Shown here: piece by piece, positions 1-10,355 of the stretch
How the letters are laid out: each line of letters starts with the position of its first letter
Numbering within the stretch: the first letter of the stretch is position 1
Origin: Sphingobacteriia bacterium
GTDB taxonomy: Bacteria > Bacteroidota > Bacteroidia > B-17B0 > Aurantibacillaceae
NCBI GenBank assembly: GCA_009927275.1
Contig: RFNG01000130.1
Location: forward strand, 30,560 to 94,559
DNA: 64,000 bases
Direction: 5' to 3'
Translations under genes and position numbers: made by a program
Notes under the pieces: generated by a model
Seen by the model: the letters and a program-made list of their open reading frames with translations, nothing else
What the model was told of the DNA's origin: nothing
Databases searched by the model: none

Positions 1-3
1 AGC

Positions 4-327
4 ATGTTATTGTATATAAATTTACAAGGAATGCATCGAGTTTGGAAATGCTTTAAAAATAAATATGTAATTACCGCACTGGCGGTTATTGTTTGGGTAT
101 TGTGTTTTGATGAAAACGACGCTTTTAGTCAATGGGAGATGTACAAGCGCTGTGAAAAATTAAAACAGGATAAAGCGTATTACACCCATGAAATTGAATA
201 TTGCAAGCGCATGACTCACCATTTAAAAACCAATCCCTTAGAACTTGAACGTCTGGCTCGTGAACGCTACCACATGAAACGTGATGGCGAGGTACTTTTT
301 GTAATGGTGCAAAAATCTAAAAAATAA
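4..327 (+). CDS. FtsB/DivIC-like septum formation initiator family protein
   Basis: Small protein with one N-terminal TM segment followed by a coiled coil and the 'NPLELERLARERYHMKRDGEVLF' motif typical of DivIC/FtsB. Confidence 0.8.
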   Translation: MLLYINLQGMHRVWKCFKNKYVITALAVIVWVLCFDENDAFSQWEMYKRCEKLKQDKAYYTHEIEYCKRMTHHLKTNPLELERLARERYHMKRDGEVLFVMVQKSKK

Positions 328-341
328 ATCGATGGAGTGTT

Positions 342-863
342 TTAAGCTTCATTTCCCTCACCCGAGGCTTCAGTTTTTGATAACTGCTCTAAATCTCTAT
401 CAAAGAAATAAAGACCTCCTTTATCGTCGCCAATTAACTTAAGCTTGTCTACAATTTGGCGGGCTAAGGCTTCTTCTTCAATTTGCTCACTCACATACCA
501 TTGTAAAAAATTGTGAGTTGTATAATCTTTAACTTTAAGAGTTGCATCTACCAAGCCATTAATTTCAGCAGTTACTCGAATTTCATGTTTAAGAATTTCT
601 TCAAACACCGATTTAACCGATTTAAATGTTACAGGAGGCTGTTTCAGCATTGGAATTACACCATGTCCGCCACGCTCATTCACAAAGCGTATAAGTTTTA
701 ACATATGCATGCGCTCTTCATCGGCATGCTGGTATAAAAACGCGGCTATACCATTTAAACCTTGGGTTTCAGCCCAACTGGCCATGGCTAAATAAAATTG
801 TGAAGAGGATCCCTCAAGCTCTATTTGCTTGTTTAGGGCTTTACTTACAGGTGCTGAAATCAT
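342..863 (-). CDS. Ferritin
   Basis: 173 aa four-helix protein; 'QIELEGSSSQFYLAMASWAE...HADEERMHMLKL' ferritin signature. Confidence 0.93.
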   Translation of the reverse strand: MISAPVSKALNKQIELEGSSSQFYLAMASWAETQGLNGIAAFLYQHADEERMHMLKLIRFVNERGGHGVIPMLKQPPVTFKSVKSVFEEILKHEIRVTAEINGLVDATLKVKDYTTHNFLQWYVSEQIEEEALARQIVDKLKLIGDDKGGLYFFDRDLEQLSKTEASGEGNEA

Positions 864-880
864 AATTTAAGATTTATTTT

Positions 881-2923
881 TTAGGGTTTTACATTTGAAT
901 TTTTAAAAGCAGCTATACCGGCTTGCAGCCATTTAATATACCCTGCAATGTCGGCATTATAACCACGTACGGGTAAAAGAGGCTCTTCAGCATGGTTAAG
1001 GATTACATACAAGGGCTGTGCACTTTGTCCGTAACGCGTTTCTTCCATGTATTTAAATTTGTCACCAATGTCGCGAATTATTCGCGTTTTACCATACCAG
1101 GTAACTGTATCGTATTCACTAGGATCAAGAGGACGTTTATCATCAACATATAAAGATACCAGCACATAGTTGTCGTTTAGTAATCGCGTTACTTGTGGGT
1201 CGGGCCAAACATAGTCTTCTGTTTTACGGCAATTGGCACATGCATGTCCTGTAAAATCTACCAGTAAGGGTTTGTGTTGTTTTTTGGCATAAGCTAACGC
1301 ACGGGCGTAGTCGTTTTTAAAATATAAAATACCATGCTTATTACGTTCAATATAAGTGCTGTATGCATCGTCTGTGTTTTTAAGTACGGATGTTTCAGTA
1401 GGGCCAAAACCATGAGGGGCCTCCGAATATTCTGCGGGGGGTAAAACACCACTAAGTAGCTTTAGCGGGGCGCCCCATAGTCCGGGCAACAAATAAAAGA
1501 CCATACCAAATGTGATTACGGCCATCATCAAACGAAAAACGCTTAAGTGATTTACCGCAGTATCGTGGGCCGTTTTAAATACGCCTAAAAGGTATAAGCC
1601 TTGAAGTAAAAATATAGCAAGCCATAATACAATAAACAATTCACGAGTAAGTATGCCGGCCTGAACAACTAAATCGGCATTGGATGCAAATTTTAAAGCT
1701 AATGCAAGTTCTAAAAATCCTAAAACAACCTTAACGGCATTGAGCCATCCTCCAGATTTTGGGAGTGCATTAAGCCAGCCTGGAAAGGCAGCAAATAAAC
1801 CAAAAGGAATTGCCAATGCGGAAGAAAACCCGAGCATGCCCCAAAATGGACCTGAAATACCTCCGCCTGCGGCAGCTTGTACAAGCAAGGTTCCAATAAT
1901 GGGACCGGTACAACTAAACGAAACTAATGCTAAAGTAAATGCCATAAAAAAAATACCGCTATGTCCTTTTTTTTCAGCTTTGGCATCCATGCGGTTTACC
2001 CAGGTACTAGGTAATACCAATTCAAATGCCCCTAAAAACGAAAACGCAAAAATTAATAACAGTAAAAAAAATCCCAAATTAAACCACACATTTGTTGAAA
2101 GCGTGTGTAAAGCGCCGGCACCAAATATCAGAGTAATACTGAGTCCGAGGATTACGTAAATGGAGATTAAAAACAAACTGTAAAGCAGGGCATTTTGCAT
2201 GCCCTGACGTCGATTTTTAGAATGTTTGGTAAAATAACTCACATTCATGGGAATCATTGGAAATACGCACGGAGTAAACAACGCTGCAAATCCGCCAATA
2301 AGTCCTGCCAAAAATATTTCTAGCCAGTTGAGTTTTGATAAATCGGTTTCGTCGGCTTGATATATAGAAGGCGAAATAGTAGAACCGGTATGTGTTATAG
2401 GAGGATTGTTATCTTGTACATTTTCATTTGATGTGGCTGCGGTATCGCGTTCGGCAGCAGCACCACATTCACTTGCGCCAATGTTAAAAGTAAATGCATC
2501 TGCTGGCGGAAATGTACATTGAACCGAGTCACAGGCCTGGGCTTCAAACTGCCCGTTAATTGTAAAAGGCTTTACGCTCAGTACTTTAATGCGTTGTGTA
2601 AAAACCGCCTGATGTTCATGAAAGGCAACACGCATACCAAAAACGTTATCAAGTTCCATTTTGGGCTTGGACTCTTTTATGGGCCCTAATAAAGTATATG
2701 CCGGGGAAGGTGCAAATGTAAACGAAGTGGCATTGGGACCATCGGGATGTTTTTGAGTTACCGAATAAATATGCCAGTGGGGATCTATATCAGCAGTAAA
2801 AACAAGTTCATATTCACATGCAGTAATAGATTTTGTTTTACTTGCCCAACGAACATGAGAAGTTTGAGCCCATGATAAAGAGTTTATAAAAACCAGGATA
2901 TAAATTAAGCAGCAACGCATCAT
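881..2923 (-). CDS. dsbD: DsbD-like thiol:disulfide interchange protein (N-terminal DsbD domain, CcdA-like TM region, C-terminal thioredoxin domain)
   Basis: N-terminal nDsbD-like domain, 'AALFTPCVFPMIPM' TM motif, C-terminal 'DFTGHACANCRK' thioredoxin-like motif. Confidence 0.9.
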   Translation of the reverse strand: MMRCCLIYILVFINSLSWAQTSHVRWASKTKSITACEYELVFTADIDPHWHIYSVTQKHPDGPNATSFTFAPSPAYTLLGPIKESKPKMELDNVFGMRVAFHEHQAVFTQRIKVLSVKPFTINGQFEAQACDSVQCTFPPADAFTFNIGASECGAAAERDTAATSNENVQDNNPPITHTGSTISPSIYQADETDLSKLNWLEIFLAGLIGGFAALFTPCVFPMIPMNVSYFTKHSKNRRQGMQNALLYSLFLISIYVILGLSITLIFGAGALHTLSTNVWFNLGFFLLLLIFAFSFLGAFELVLPSTWVNRMDAKAEKKGHSGIFFMAFTLALVSFSCTGPIIGTLLVQAAAGGGISGPFWGMLGFSSALAIPFGLFAAFPGWLNALPKSGGWLNAVKVVLGFLELALALKFASNADLVVQAGILTRELFIVLWLAIFLLQGLYLLGVFKTAHDTAVNHLSVFRLMMAVITFGMVFYLLPGLWGAPLKLLSGVLPPAEYSEAPHGFGPTETSVLKNTDDAYSTYIERNKHGILYFKNDYARALAYAKKQHKPLLVDFTGHACANCRKTEDYVWPDPQVTRLLNDNYVLVSLYVDDKRPLDPSEYDTVTWYGKTRIIRDIGDKFKYMEETRYGQSAQPLYVILNHAEEPLLPVRGYNADIAGYIKWLQAGIAAFKNSNVKP

Positions 2924-2935
2924 TTAAAGGTACAA

Positions 2936-3385
2936 CTATTTTACGGGGCTTTTAACATGAACAATTTCAGTTTTAGGCGGCAGACACATGCGCTCGTTAC
3001 ACAGCATATAGTCAATGGCAACATCAAACGAAAAGGGTTTTAATACAGATGCCGTAGCCGACTGAATAAAACGGGCACGGTTATGAAAAACCAATAGCGT
3101 GTCGCCAAAAGCAGGCACGAATTCACGCTGTATGCCAATTTCTTCAGGCAATCCAGTTAAAGCGATAAACCCCGGACATTTAGAAAAATCAAAATGCGTG
3201 GGCACCGGACCATCTGCTTTTAAGTGTTGGCTATACATGTGCCAGCCGGGTGCAATTTCAGCTTCAAATGTAAATGTTAATGCATGATTTGAATTTAAAT
3301 ATTGTGTACTGGCCTTCCATAATACAGGCGTTTGTCCTATTGCATGTAGCACAGAAAATATAATACAAACGTAACGAAAAATCAT
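2936..3385 (-). CDS. Standalone DsbD N-terminal (alpha) domain protein, secreted
   Basis: Signal peptide; 'GWHMYSQ...YMLCNERMCLPP' motif as in nDsbD; directly upstream of the full-length dsbD. Confidence 0.75.
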   Translation of the reverse strand: MIFRYVCIIFSVLHAIGQTPVLWKASTQYLNSNHALTFTFEAEIAPGWHMYSQHLKADGPVPTHFDFSKCPGFIALTGLPEEIGIQREFVPAFGDTLLVFHNRARFIQSATASVLKPFSFDVAIDYMLCNERMCLPPKTEIVHVKSPVK

Positions 3386-3424
3386 TCTACAAATTTAAAT
3401 TCTAAAGTTAATACCGCTTGTGCA

Positions 3425-5317
3425 TTAACATTTATTACCGAGTTTGTTAAGGTATTTAAAACAATAAACCAAGTCTTTTTCCCAACGGTAATGGTGCATA
3501 TAATCGCTTAAAACATCATTAGAAGCCAAACCTATTTGGCGCAAATCTATTACCGGTGTTGGAACATGATCTGAAGCTAAGCCAATTAACTGCCGACGCT
3601 TAAGCGCTACCGCAAATATATTTTTAAAAAAGTTAACAGGACTGGACATCAATCCGATTAAAAAAGGAGACAGCAGAAAGAGTAAAAACACCAAAACAAG
3701 TTCTAAAAGACGTTTTTTTCTCCGGTTAACTGGCTGTCCTGAGTCGTTGAGCGAAAATGCAAACAAATCGTTTTTAACATTTGGATTTTGCCCACCAATA
3801 ATGGTATCACTTTGAGCAGTTACAATGCGGTATTTTAAACCATAATTAGTAAAATGTGCCATACAGGCTAAAATATCACGCGTAGAATATTCGGGAACAC
3901 TAAAAATAAGCTCAGTAATATGATGAATACGGATATATTCTTCAAGGCGTGGCATCGTATTTTTAAATTCCGCATCGGACTCGGGGACATTATAAAATAT
4001 GCCCTCTGGAGGACGCGTAGAGGAATTTAAAAGCAATTCTATTCGCCGGCCTTCGGCGGGTTGTGCTAAAATAAGTACAGCGCCCACCCGTTCACTTTTA
4101 TGAAAAAGCAAGCGAAAAATAAGGCGGCTTACTACAAGGTATAAAAACGCAAAACCCGAGCCTAATAATATTAGCGCGCGCGAAAATCTAAAATACTCTG
4201 GTAATAAAGAGTAAATCAATAAAATAAAAATACTGCCCTGTAATAAGCCCCGCAGGGCCGGTTGTGCGCGAAAGGGTTTATCGTAGGCGCCAGACAAATA
4301 CATGGAACCCATCCATAACAAAGCATAAAGCGGAAAAAACAAGCGCAACATGGCAGCCGAATAAAAATTGGGGTATAACTTAAATCCCATTTCGTACACC
4401 TCTTTACAAAAGTATAGTCCCGTCAAGAGTATAAAAAAGTCCAAAATCGGGATCAGGATTTTTTTAAACACAGTATATAGTAGGGAAGCCCCTGCACGGC
4501 ACCAAATGGCAAAATGTATTAGACGTATAAATAACCACGATTTGTTTTCAGGTAAATGTTTTTCGGCAAAACGCGCCATAGCCCCGTAAAACAAGCGTAC
4601 ATAATTTAAATTCCCCTTTTTAGTGCTTTCTCCTTTATGATGAATAATTGAGCTTTCTGCAAAATAGTGGTTTTGATACCCTGCTTGTGTTATTCGGTAT
4701 GACAAATCAACGTCTTCACCGTACATAAAAAAACGCTCATCAAGTCCGCCTATTTTATTTAGAACAGCTTTTTGAATGAGCATAAACGCCCCGCTCAACA
4801 CATCAACCGGATGGTTTTGATGGGCACTGAGATAGCTTAAATGGTATTGCCCAAAACGTTTTGATTTTGGAAAACAAGCGCTTAAACCAAAAAGTTTATA
4901 AAACGCTACAGCGGGCGTTGGTAATCCGCGTTTACTTTCGGGTAAATATCGGCCGTTACTGTCAAGCATTCTAATACCCAAGGCGCCGGCTTCAGGATGT
5001 TGATTCATGTATGCCAATGTTTTTACCAATGTGTCTTCGGCTACTATAGTATCAGGGTTTAATAGTAAAATATACTTTCCTTGAGCAATTTTAATAGCCT
5101 GATTATTGGCTTTTGAAAACCCAACATTTTCGGAGTTAAAAATACAAGAAACGGGGGCCTTACAAGATTTTAAATAAGCAACCGAATCATCTACCGAATT
5201 ATTATCCACAACTAGTATTTCAACATTTAAATGCTGTATAGCATTTTGCACAGAAATTATACATTGTTCAAGAAAATGCCGAACATTATAATTTACTATG
5301 ATAATACTTAAGTCCAT
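3425..5317 (-). CDS. GT2 family glycosyltransferase fused to a membrane/CoA_binding_3-like region of polyprenyl glycosylphosphotransferase type
   Basis: 'DLSIIIVNYNVRHFLEQCI...VVDNNS...LLLNPDT' GT-A fold; C-terminal half has several TM segments and a Rossmann-like segment. Confidence 0.8.
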   Translation of the reverse strand: MDLSIIIVNYNVRHFLEQCIISVQNAIQHLNVEILVVDNNSVDDSVAYLKSCKAPVSCIFNSENVGFSKANNQAIKIAQGKYILLLNPDTIVAEDTLVKTLAYMNQHPEAGALGIRMLDSNGRYLPESKRGLPTPAVAFYKLFGLSACFPKSKRFGQYHLSYLSAHQNHPVDVLSGAFMLIQKAVLNKIGGLDERFFMYGEDVDLSYRITQAGYQNHYFAESSIIHHKGESTKKGNLNYVRLFYGAMARFAEKHLPENKSWLFIRLIHFAIWCRAGASLLYTVFKKILIPILDFFILLTGLYFCKEVYEMGFKLYPNFYSAAMLRLFFPLYALLWMGSMYLSGAYDKPFRAQPALRGLLQGSIFILLIYSLLPEYFRFSRALILLGSGFAFLYLVVSRLIFRLLFHKSERVGAVLILAQPAEGRRIELLLNSSTRPPEGIFYNVPESDAEFKNTMPRLEEYIRIHHITELIFSVPEYSTRDILACMAHFTNYGLKYRIVTAQSDTIIGGQNPNVKNDLFAFSLNDSGQPVNRRKKRLLELVLVFLLFLLSPFLIGLMSSPVNFFKNIFAVALKRRQLIGLASDHVPTPVIDLRQIGLASNDVLSDYMHHYRWEKDLVYCFKYLNKLGNKC

Positions 5318-5347
5318 GTGAATTTCAACGCCCTAAAATAAATATAA

Positions 5348-5376
5348 TTGCCTGATTGGTATTATTTATACTTTTG
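5348..5376 (+). promoter_or_regulatory. Bacteroidota-type promoter (TTG-N18-TAnnTTTG) for tRNA-Arg
   Basis: TTG at 5348-5350 and TACTTTTG at 5369-5376, 28 nt upstream of the tRNA. Confidence 0.55.
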
Positions 5377-5404
5377 TAAAACCCCTTGACCGCATAATAG
5401 TATT

Positions 5405-5478
5405 GGTCCCATAGCTCAGTTGGATAGAGCACAAGTTTTCTAAACTTGCGGCCCTTGGTTCGAATCCAAGTGGGACTA
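5405..5478 (+). tRNA. tRNA-Arg (anticodon TCT)
   Basis: GGTCCCATAGCTCAGTTGGATAGAGCACAAGTTTTCTAAACTTGCGGCCCTTGGTTCGAATCCAAGTGGGACTA folds as a cloverleaf; anticodon loop TTTCTAA; GTTCGAATC T-loop. Confidence 0.95.
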
Positions 5479-5496
5479 CTTTATATTCGCTTCGGC

Positions 5497-8046
5497 ATGA
5501 ATATTGAATCTTCGGGCTTTCCAGAGGCAAAAACGAAACTAAAACGCATTTTAGTACGCGGGAGCTTTATACTGGCCGGCATACTACTAGGCTTAGCCGT
5601 ATTGCTATTGATTACGGGGATTGTATTTGAGCAAAAGGCTCGCAGCATAGTGCTATCTGAAGTTCAAAGCATATTAAAGCCCGGTTACGTTATAGATGCA
5701 GACCAAATTACACTTAGGGTATTTAAAAATTTTCCAGATATGGCTGTGGAGTTTGAGCAGGTAAATCTGCATATTAAAAAAACATCCGATACCATTATAT
5801 ATGCAAAAAAAATACTCCTTGGATTTTCTTTTTTTGATTTGTGGTCCGACACAATTACAATCAGAGAGCTGTATTGTACTAATGCCCAAGCGCATTTAGT
5901 AACAAATAAATATGGTAAGCCTGTATACGATTGTTTTAAGACGAATGCTACATCTAGCGGTTCCTCACAGGTGCAATTAAAAAAAGTAGAATTTAAACAA
6001 ATTAATGTTTTTTGGAAAGATCATAAATCCATGCAACAAGGCGATATGTTTATAGAACAATTTAAAAGCAAGGGTTTATTTATTGCAGAAGAGGCAGACT
6101 TGGATTTTAGCGCGAAAGGTATTTTAAAACAATTTGAAAGTACAAATCTACAGCTGACTCCAAAATCATTTGAAATTAAATCAAGGGTTAAAAAACAAAA
6201 TACACACTATACCATAACACATGCGGTTTTAAATTGTGCCGGGGTTGAATTTAAACTTACGGGCGGCATACACTACGATACCAGCATTACAAATGCCGAT
6301 ATTAGTGCCAAACTTAAGTCAAATAGCATTTCTGAATTGTTTTCATGGCTACCAAAAGCAAGTGCTGAAACCGTTAAATCGTATAACGTAGAAGGCGCAG
6401 TTGACCTTGACATTAATTTAAAAAAACAACTACAATGGCAAATAGATGCTGTATTTAACTTAAAAAACGCACGCTTTGAAAATCCTAAAAATAATTTAAC
6501 AGCTAGTCGTGTTAACGCTAAAGGCGCCCTGTATTGGACTCCAAATTTGTATAAAGTAGAGTTGGCGCATTTAAATGCCTGTGTTCATTCAGATAGCTTG
6601 TCCATACAAGGGGTATACACAAAATCCAATAAGGAAGAATTACACCTAAACGTATTTGCTGATTTGCATATAGAACAGTGGATTAATGCGATGCCCATAG
6701 ACACACTAACTACACTCAATGGACAATTAAAAACACAGTTATCGCTTCATGCAATGCGCATAAACAACACAAAACCCTGGGCCACTAAATCTTCAGCGGG
6801 TAAATTTGTATGGCGGCAAGGCCTTGTGAAATTTAAACATGACACGTTGAACTGGAACGCCATATCATTAGATGCAGACTGGAGCGGGGAGACGTTAAAT
6901 ATTAATCAGTTTAAAGGTTTAAGGGGCAAGTCGGATATAATGTGTAAGGCTCGTATACCCAACATTTTTAATGCTTTGTGGAACGCCCACTCGATAATAG
7001 AATTTGATGTAAAAGGCCATTCAAACGTAATGTATACAACAGATTTTGAATCACATTCCATTGATACAACATCTTTTTTTCCTTTACCGTTTAAGGGCAA
7101 CTGTAATTGGACATGTGATAAACTGATATACAATCATAATACAGCCCAAGATGTTGACATTTATTTTAATGTTGCTCCAGAACACATACAGGGGAGCCTT
7201 TCAGCCAAGCTGTGGAACGGAAAAATGAATGCTGATTTTAATATGTCACCACGAAATCAAACAATACAAAATGTTTTACAAACACGTTATTCAAATATTA
7301 ACCTTGAACAGGCCCTTCGTGAAAACAACAATATGGGACAAAACCATATCACATATCAGCAAGTATCGGGGCACATTACCGGCACAACAACCGCCCAATG
7401 GCAAAGCAATTTAAAAGGAATAATTTTAGATACCGGCTTAGTGGTCTCTTCCAAAACGTATATTCAGTCAGGTATATTAAGTAATTACGAACCGCTTATG
7501 GCCCTTTCAAAATTTATTCATATTAATGAGTTAAAACGTATTACATTTTCTGATTTTAATATAGACTTTAGCATTGCGCATAACACATTATTTTTAAATA
7601 AAACAGAACTGCGTAATAATGCGTTAAACATAGATTTATGGGGCCAGCAAACGTTTTCAGATTCTATTTTGTATCATGTGCGATTATCTCTTACCGAACT
7701 TTTATTTAACAAAATAAAAAATCCATTATCAAAATTTAAAACCCGAGAAAAAACCAAATCATTTGGAACCGCATTATTAATTTCAGGAACATTGAATCGT
7801 CCGTTGGTGCGATGGGACCGGGAACATGAATCTTTAAATTCTCAAACCGCCCAACCCTATGAAAATGGGATTCAAAATAAAGTAATACATTTATTACAAC
7901 GGGTTAAAGACAGCCTAAAACCGATACATTCTAAACCTGTAAATGAAACTTTAGAATTTGAGATGCCCAAATCAAAAACCAAACGAAACGCCATGCATCG
8001 CGATAGCGAACAAAAAGAGCCCGCAGACAATGGCGATGATTTTTAA
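5497..8046 (+). CDS. AsmA-like/translocation-module-family outer-membrane biogenesis protein
   Basis: N-terminal TM then a long beta-rich AsmA-like repeat region. The ORF-track start (5446) lies inside the tRNA, so ATG 5497 is preferred. Confidence 0.75.
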   Translation: MNIESSGFPEAKTKLKRILVRGSFILAGILLGLAVLLLITGIVFEQKARSIVLSEVQSILKPGYVIDADQITLRVFKNFPDMAVEFEQVNLHIKKTSDTIIYAKKILLGFSFFDLWSDTITIRELYCTNAQAHLVTNKYGKPVYDCFKTNATSSGSSQVQLKKVEFKQINVFWKDHKSMQQGDMFIEQFKSKGLFIAEEADLDFSAKGILKQFESTNLQLTPKSFEIKSRVKKQNTHYTITHAVLNCAGVEFKLTGGIHYDTSITNADISAKLKSNSISELFSWLPKASAETVKSYNVEGAVDLDINLKKQLQWQIDAVFNLKNARFENPKNNLTASRVNAKGALYWTPNLYKVELAHLNACVHSDSLSIQGVYTKSNKEELHLNVFADLHIEQWINAMPIDTLTTLNGQLKTQLSLHAMRINNTKPWATKSSAGKFVWRQGLVKFKHDTLNWNAISLDADWSGETLNINQFKGLRGKSDIMCKARIPNIFNALWNAHSIIEFDVKGHSNVMYTTDFESHSIDTTSFFPLPFKGNCNWTCDKLIYNHNTAQDVDIYFNVAPEHIQGSLSAKLWNGKMNADFNMSPRNQTIQNVLQTRYSNINLEQALRENNNMGQNHITYQQVSGHITGTTTAQWQSNLKGIILDTGLVVSSKTYIQSGILSNYEPLMALSKFIHINELKRITFSDFNIDFSIAHNTLFLNKTELRNNALNIDLWGQQTFSDSILYHVRLSLTELLFNKIKNPLSKFKTREKTKSFGTALLISGTLNRPLVRWDREHESLNSQTAQPYENGIQNKVIHLLQRVKDSLKPIHSKPVNETLEFEMPKSKTKRNAMHRDSEQKEPADNGDDF

Positions 8047-8082
8047 ATAATAATGTTTATAATATTACAGTACCTTTAAATA

Positions 8083-9594
8083 GTGAGTATTTATATTAAA
8101 AAATTAAGTTGGAAATTTATTCTTGCTGTTTTGGGCATTGTTATTGTTCTGGTTTCATTTGGCTACACGCATTTTTTAGTTAAAACATTAATTACAAAAG
8201 AACAACAAAAAGTACACGTTTGGGCAGCATCCATACAGCAACGTGCCGACTTAATACATTTTGCTGCAAAATTATTTAAAGACATTCAAACAGAAGAACG
8301 AAAAAAAGCACTCTTGTATGCCGAAGCCACCAAAGCCATTAGCGCAACAAACATCAGTATTGACTATGAATTTATTTTAAAAGTGTTACAAGATAATACA
8401 ACTGTACCGGTTATACTGGAAAATGCACAAGGGGAATTAACAGCTCGAAATTTAAATGCAGATTCTTTAAATGATACAAGCTACCTAAAAAACCAACGTA
8501 GCATTATGAAATTAAAATACAAGCCTTTAGAAATTCAATTTTATAAAAATCAAAAAGGATATTTATATTACAATGACAGCAGGCTGTTTACGGATATTCA
8601 GCGTGTCTTTGACCAGTTAATATTATCATTTCAAAAATTAGCCGTAAGCAGCAGCGATACCCGGGTTATTTTAACAGATATAAACGGGAAATTAATTTCA
8701 TGTAGTAATTCCAAAGACAGCACTGATTTTAAAAACAAAAGCTATTTACAAAAAACCATTAGCGCATGTTCAGAACAATACCCGCCCATTTTATTGAATT
8801 TAGAAAATGGCACGGCATACAATGTGTATTTTGCAGAACCCCACTGGATTCGCAATCTCCGATACTTTCCATTTTTTCAGTTTGCCGGAATTGCTATATT
8901 TTTAGCAATAGCTTATTTGTTTTTTAATACCGCACGAAAAGCTGAACAAAATTTAGTTTGGGTTGGTATGAGTAAAGAAACTGCACATCAGTTGGGCACC
9001 CCAATTTCTTCATTAATGGCCTGGCATGAAAATTTAAAAACCACAGCAGATCATTTGGTATTACAGGGGATGGAACAAGACTTAAAACGTTTAACTACAA
9101 TTTCAGAACGCTTTGGTAAAATTGGGTCGCAACCACAACACCAGCCTTTAAATTTAAATGTGCTGCTACATGAAACCGTATTATACTTAAAACCACGAAG
9201 CTCTAAAAACATTATTTATAATATTGAAATTCCACAAATACCAATTTTTATAATGGGCACAACAGCACTCTTAGATTGGGTATTTGAAAATGTAATTAAA
9301 AATGCCATAGATGCAATGAATGGAAAGGGCACGATTGGCATTACATTACATAATTTTAATAACCAAGCGGTAATTGAAATTATGGATACCGGTAAAGGGA
9401 TTGCACGAAAAGATTTTAATAGGATTTTTAAACCGGGATATAGTTCCAAAACTCGTGGATGGGGTTTAGGATTGAGTTTATCGAAACGGATTATTGAAAC
9501 CTACCACAAAGGTAAAATTGATGTTAAGCATTCTCAGGTTCAAAAAGGAACCATTATGCGCATTGTTTTAAATACCATAAAACACGAAGCTTAA
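8083..9594 (+). CDS. Membrane sensor histidine kinase (HATPase domain), GTG start
   Basis: '[21 protein letters not shown]' phosphoacceptor region; N box '[10 protein letters not shown]'; 'MDTGKGI' and '[14 protein letters not shown]' G boxes. Confidence 0.88.
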   Translation: MSIYIKKLSWKFILAVLGIVIVLVSFGYTHFLVKTLITKEQQKVHVWAASIQQRADLIHFAAKLFKDIQTEERKKALLYAEATKAISATNISIDYEFILKVLQDNTTVPVILENAQGELTARNLNADSLNDTSYLKNQRSIMKLKYKPLEIQFYKNQKGYLYYNDSRLFTDIQRVFDQLILSFQKLAVSSSDTRVILTDINGKLISCSNSKDSTDFKNKSYLQKTISACSEQYPPILLNLENGTAYNVYFAEPHWIRNLRYFPFFQFAGIAIFLAIAYLFFNTARKAEQNLVWVGMSKETAHQLGTPISSLMAWHENLKTTADHLVLQGMEQDLKRLTTISERFGKIGSQPQHQPLNLNVLLHETVLYLKPRSSKNIIYNIEIPQIPIFIMGTTALLDWVFENVIKNAIDAMNGKGTIGITLHNFNNQAVIEIMDTGKGIARKDFNRIFKPGYSSKTRGWGLGLSLSKRIIETYHKGKIDVKHSQVQKGTIMRIVLNTIKHEA

Positions 9595-10346
9595 TCCATA
9601 CTGGCTTTTAAGTATTCACGATTCATTCGGGCAATATTTTCAATAGAAATTCCTTTAGGGCATTCTGCTTCACAAGCTCCCGTATTGGTGCAATTTCCAA
9701 ATCCTTCAGCATCCATTTGCTTTACCATATTTAATACACGCGCCTGGCGTTCAACCTGGCCCTGAGGTAATAGCGCAAGCTGAGAAACTTTAGCGCTTAC
9801 AAAAAGCATCGCACTGGCATTTTTACAAGCTGCAACACAAGCCCCGCAACCGATACATGCTGCTGCATCAAAAGCCAAATCGGCATCGTCTTTTGGAATC
9901 AGAATCGTATTTGCGTCTTTTGCATTGCCTGTATTAACCGAAATAAATCCGCCTGCAGACATAATCCGGTCAAAAGAAGAACGGTTAACGGCCAAATCTT
10001 TGATTACCGGAAATGCTGCGCTGCGCCATGGTTCTACAACAATTGTATCACCGTTTTTAAAACTTCGCATATGCAACTGGCAAGTGGTAACCCCTTGTTT
10101 TGGACCATGGGGACGGCCATTAATATACATGCTGCACATACCACAAATGCCTTCACGACAATCGTGATCAAATGCAATAGGGTCTTTGCCTTCTTGAATT
10201 AAGTGTTCATTAACCACATCAATCATTTCCAGAAAGGACATGTCTGGAGAGATATTTTGGGCATTGTAGGTTTCAAAGCGTCCACGTTCGGTGGCATTAT
10301 TTTGCCGCCATACTTTAAGTGTTAAATTCATTGTGCCGTTAGACAT
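9591..10346 (-). CDS. sdhB: Succinate dehydrogenase/fumarate reductase iron-sulfur subunit
   Basis: '[22 protein letters not shown]' 2Fe-2S and '[13 protein letters not shown]'/'[14 protein letters not shown]' cluster motifs. Confidence 0.95.
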   Translation of the reverse strand: MSNGTMNLTLKVWRQNNATERGRFETYNAQNISPDMSFLEMIDVVNEHLIQEGKDPIAFDHDCREGICGMCSMYINGRPHGPKQGVTTCQLHMRSFKNGDTIVVEPWRSAAFPVIKDLAVNRSSFDRIMSAGGFISVNTGNAKDANTILIPKDDADLAFDAAACIGCGACVAACKNASAMLFVSAKVSQLALLPQGQVERQARVLNMVKQMDAEGFGNCTNTGACEAECPKGISIENIARMNREYLKASMD

Positions 10347-10355
10347 ATGCGTTTA

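Noticed and set aside
1680-2159. 159 aa plus-strand ORF inside dsbD
   Set aside because: Antisense shadow of a strong conserved CDS; low-complexity Asn/Lys/Pro composition and no recognisable domain
5446-5496. ORF-track N-terminus of the AsmA-like gene
   Set aside because: Starts within the tRNA-Arg anticodon/T-arm region; ATG 5497 is a better start
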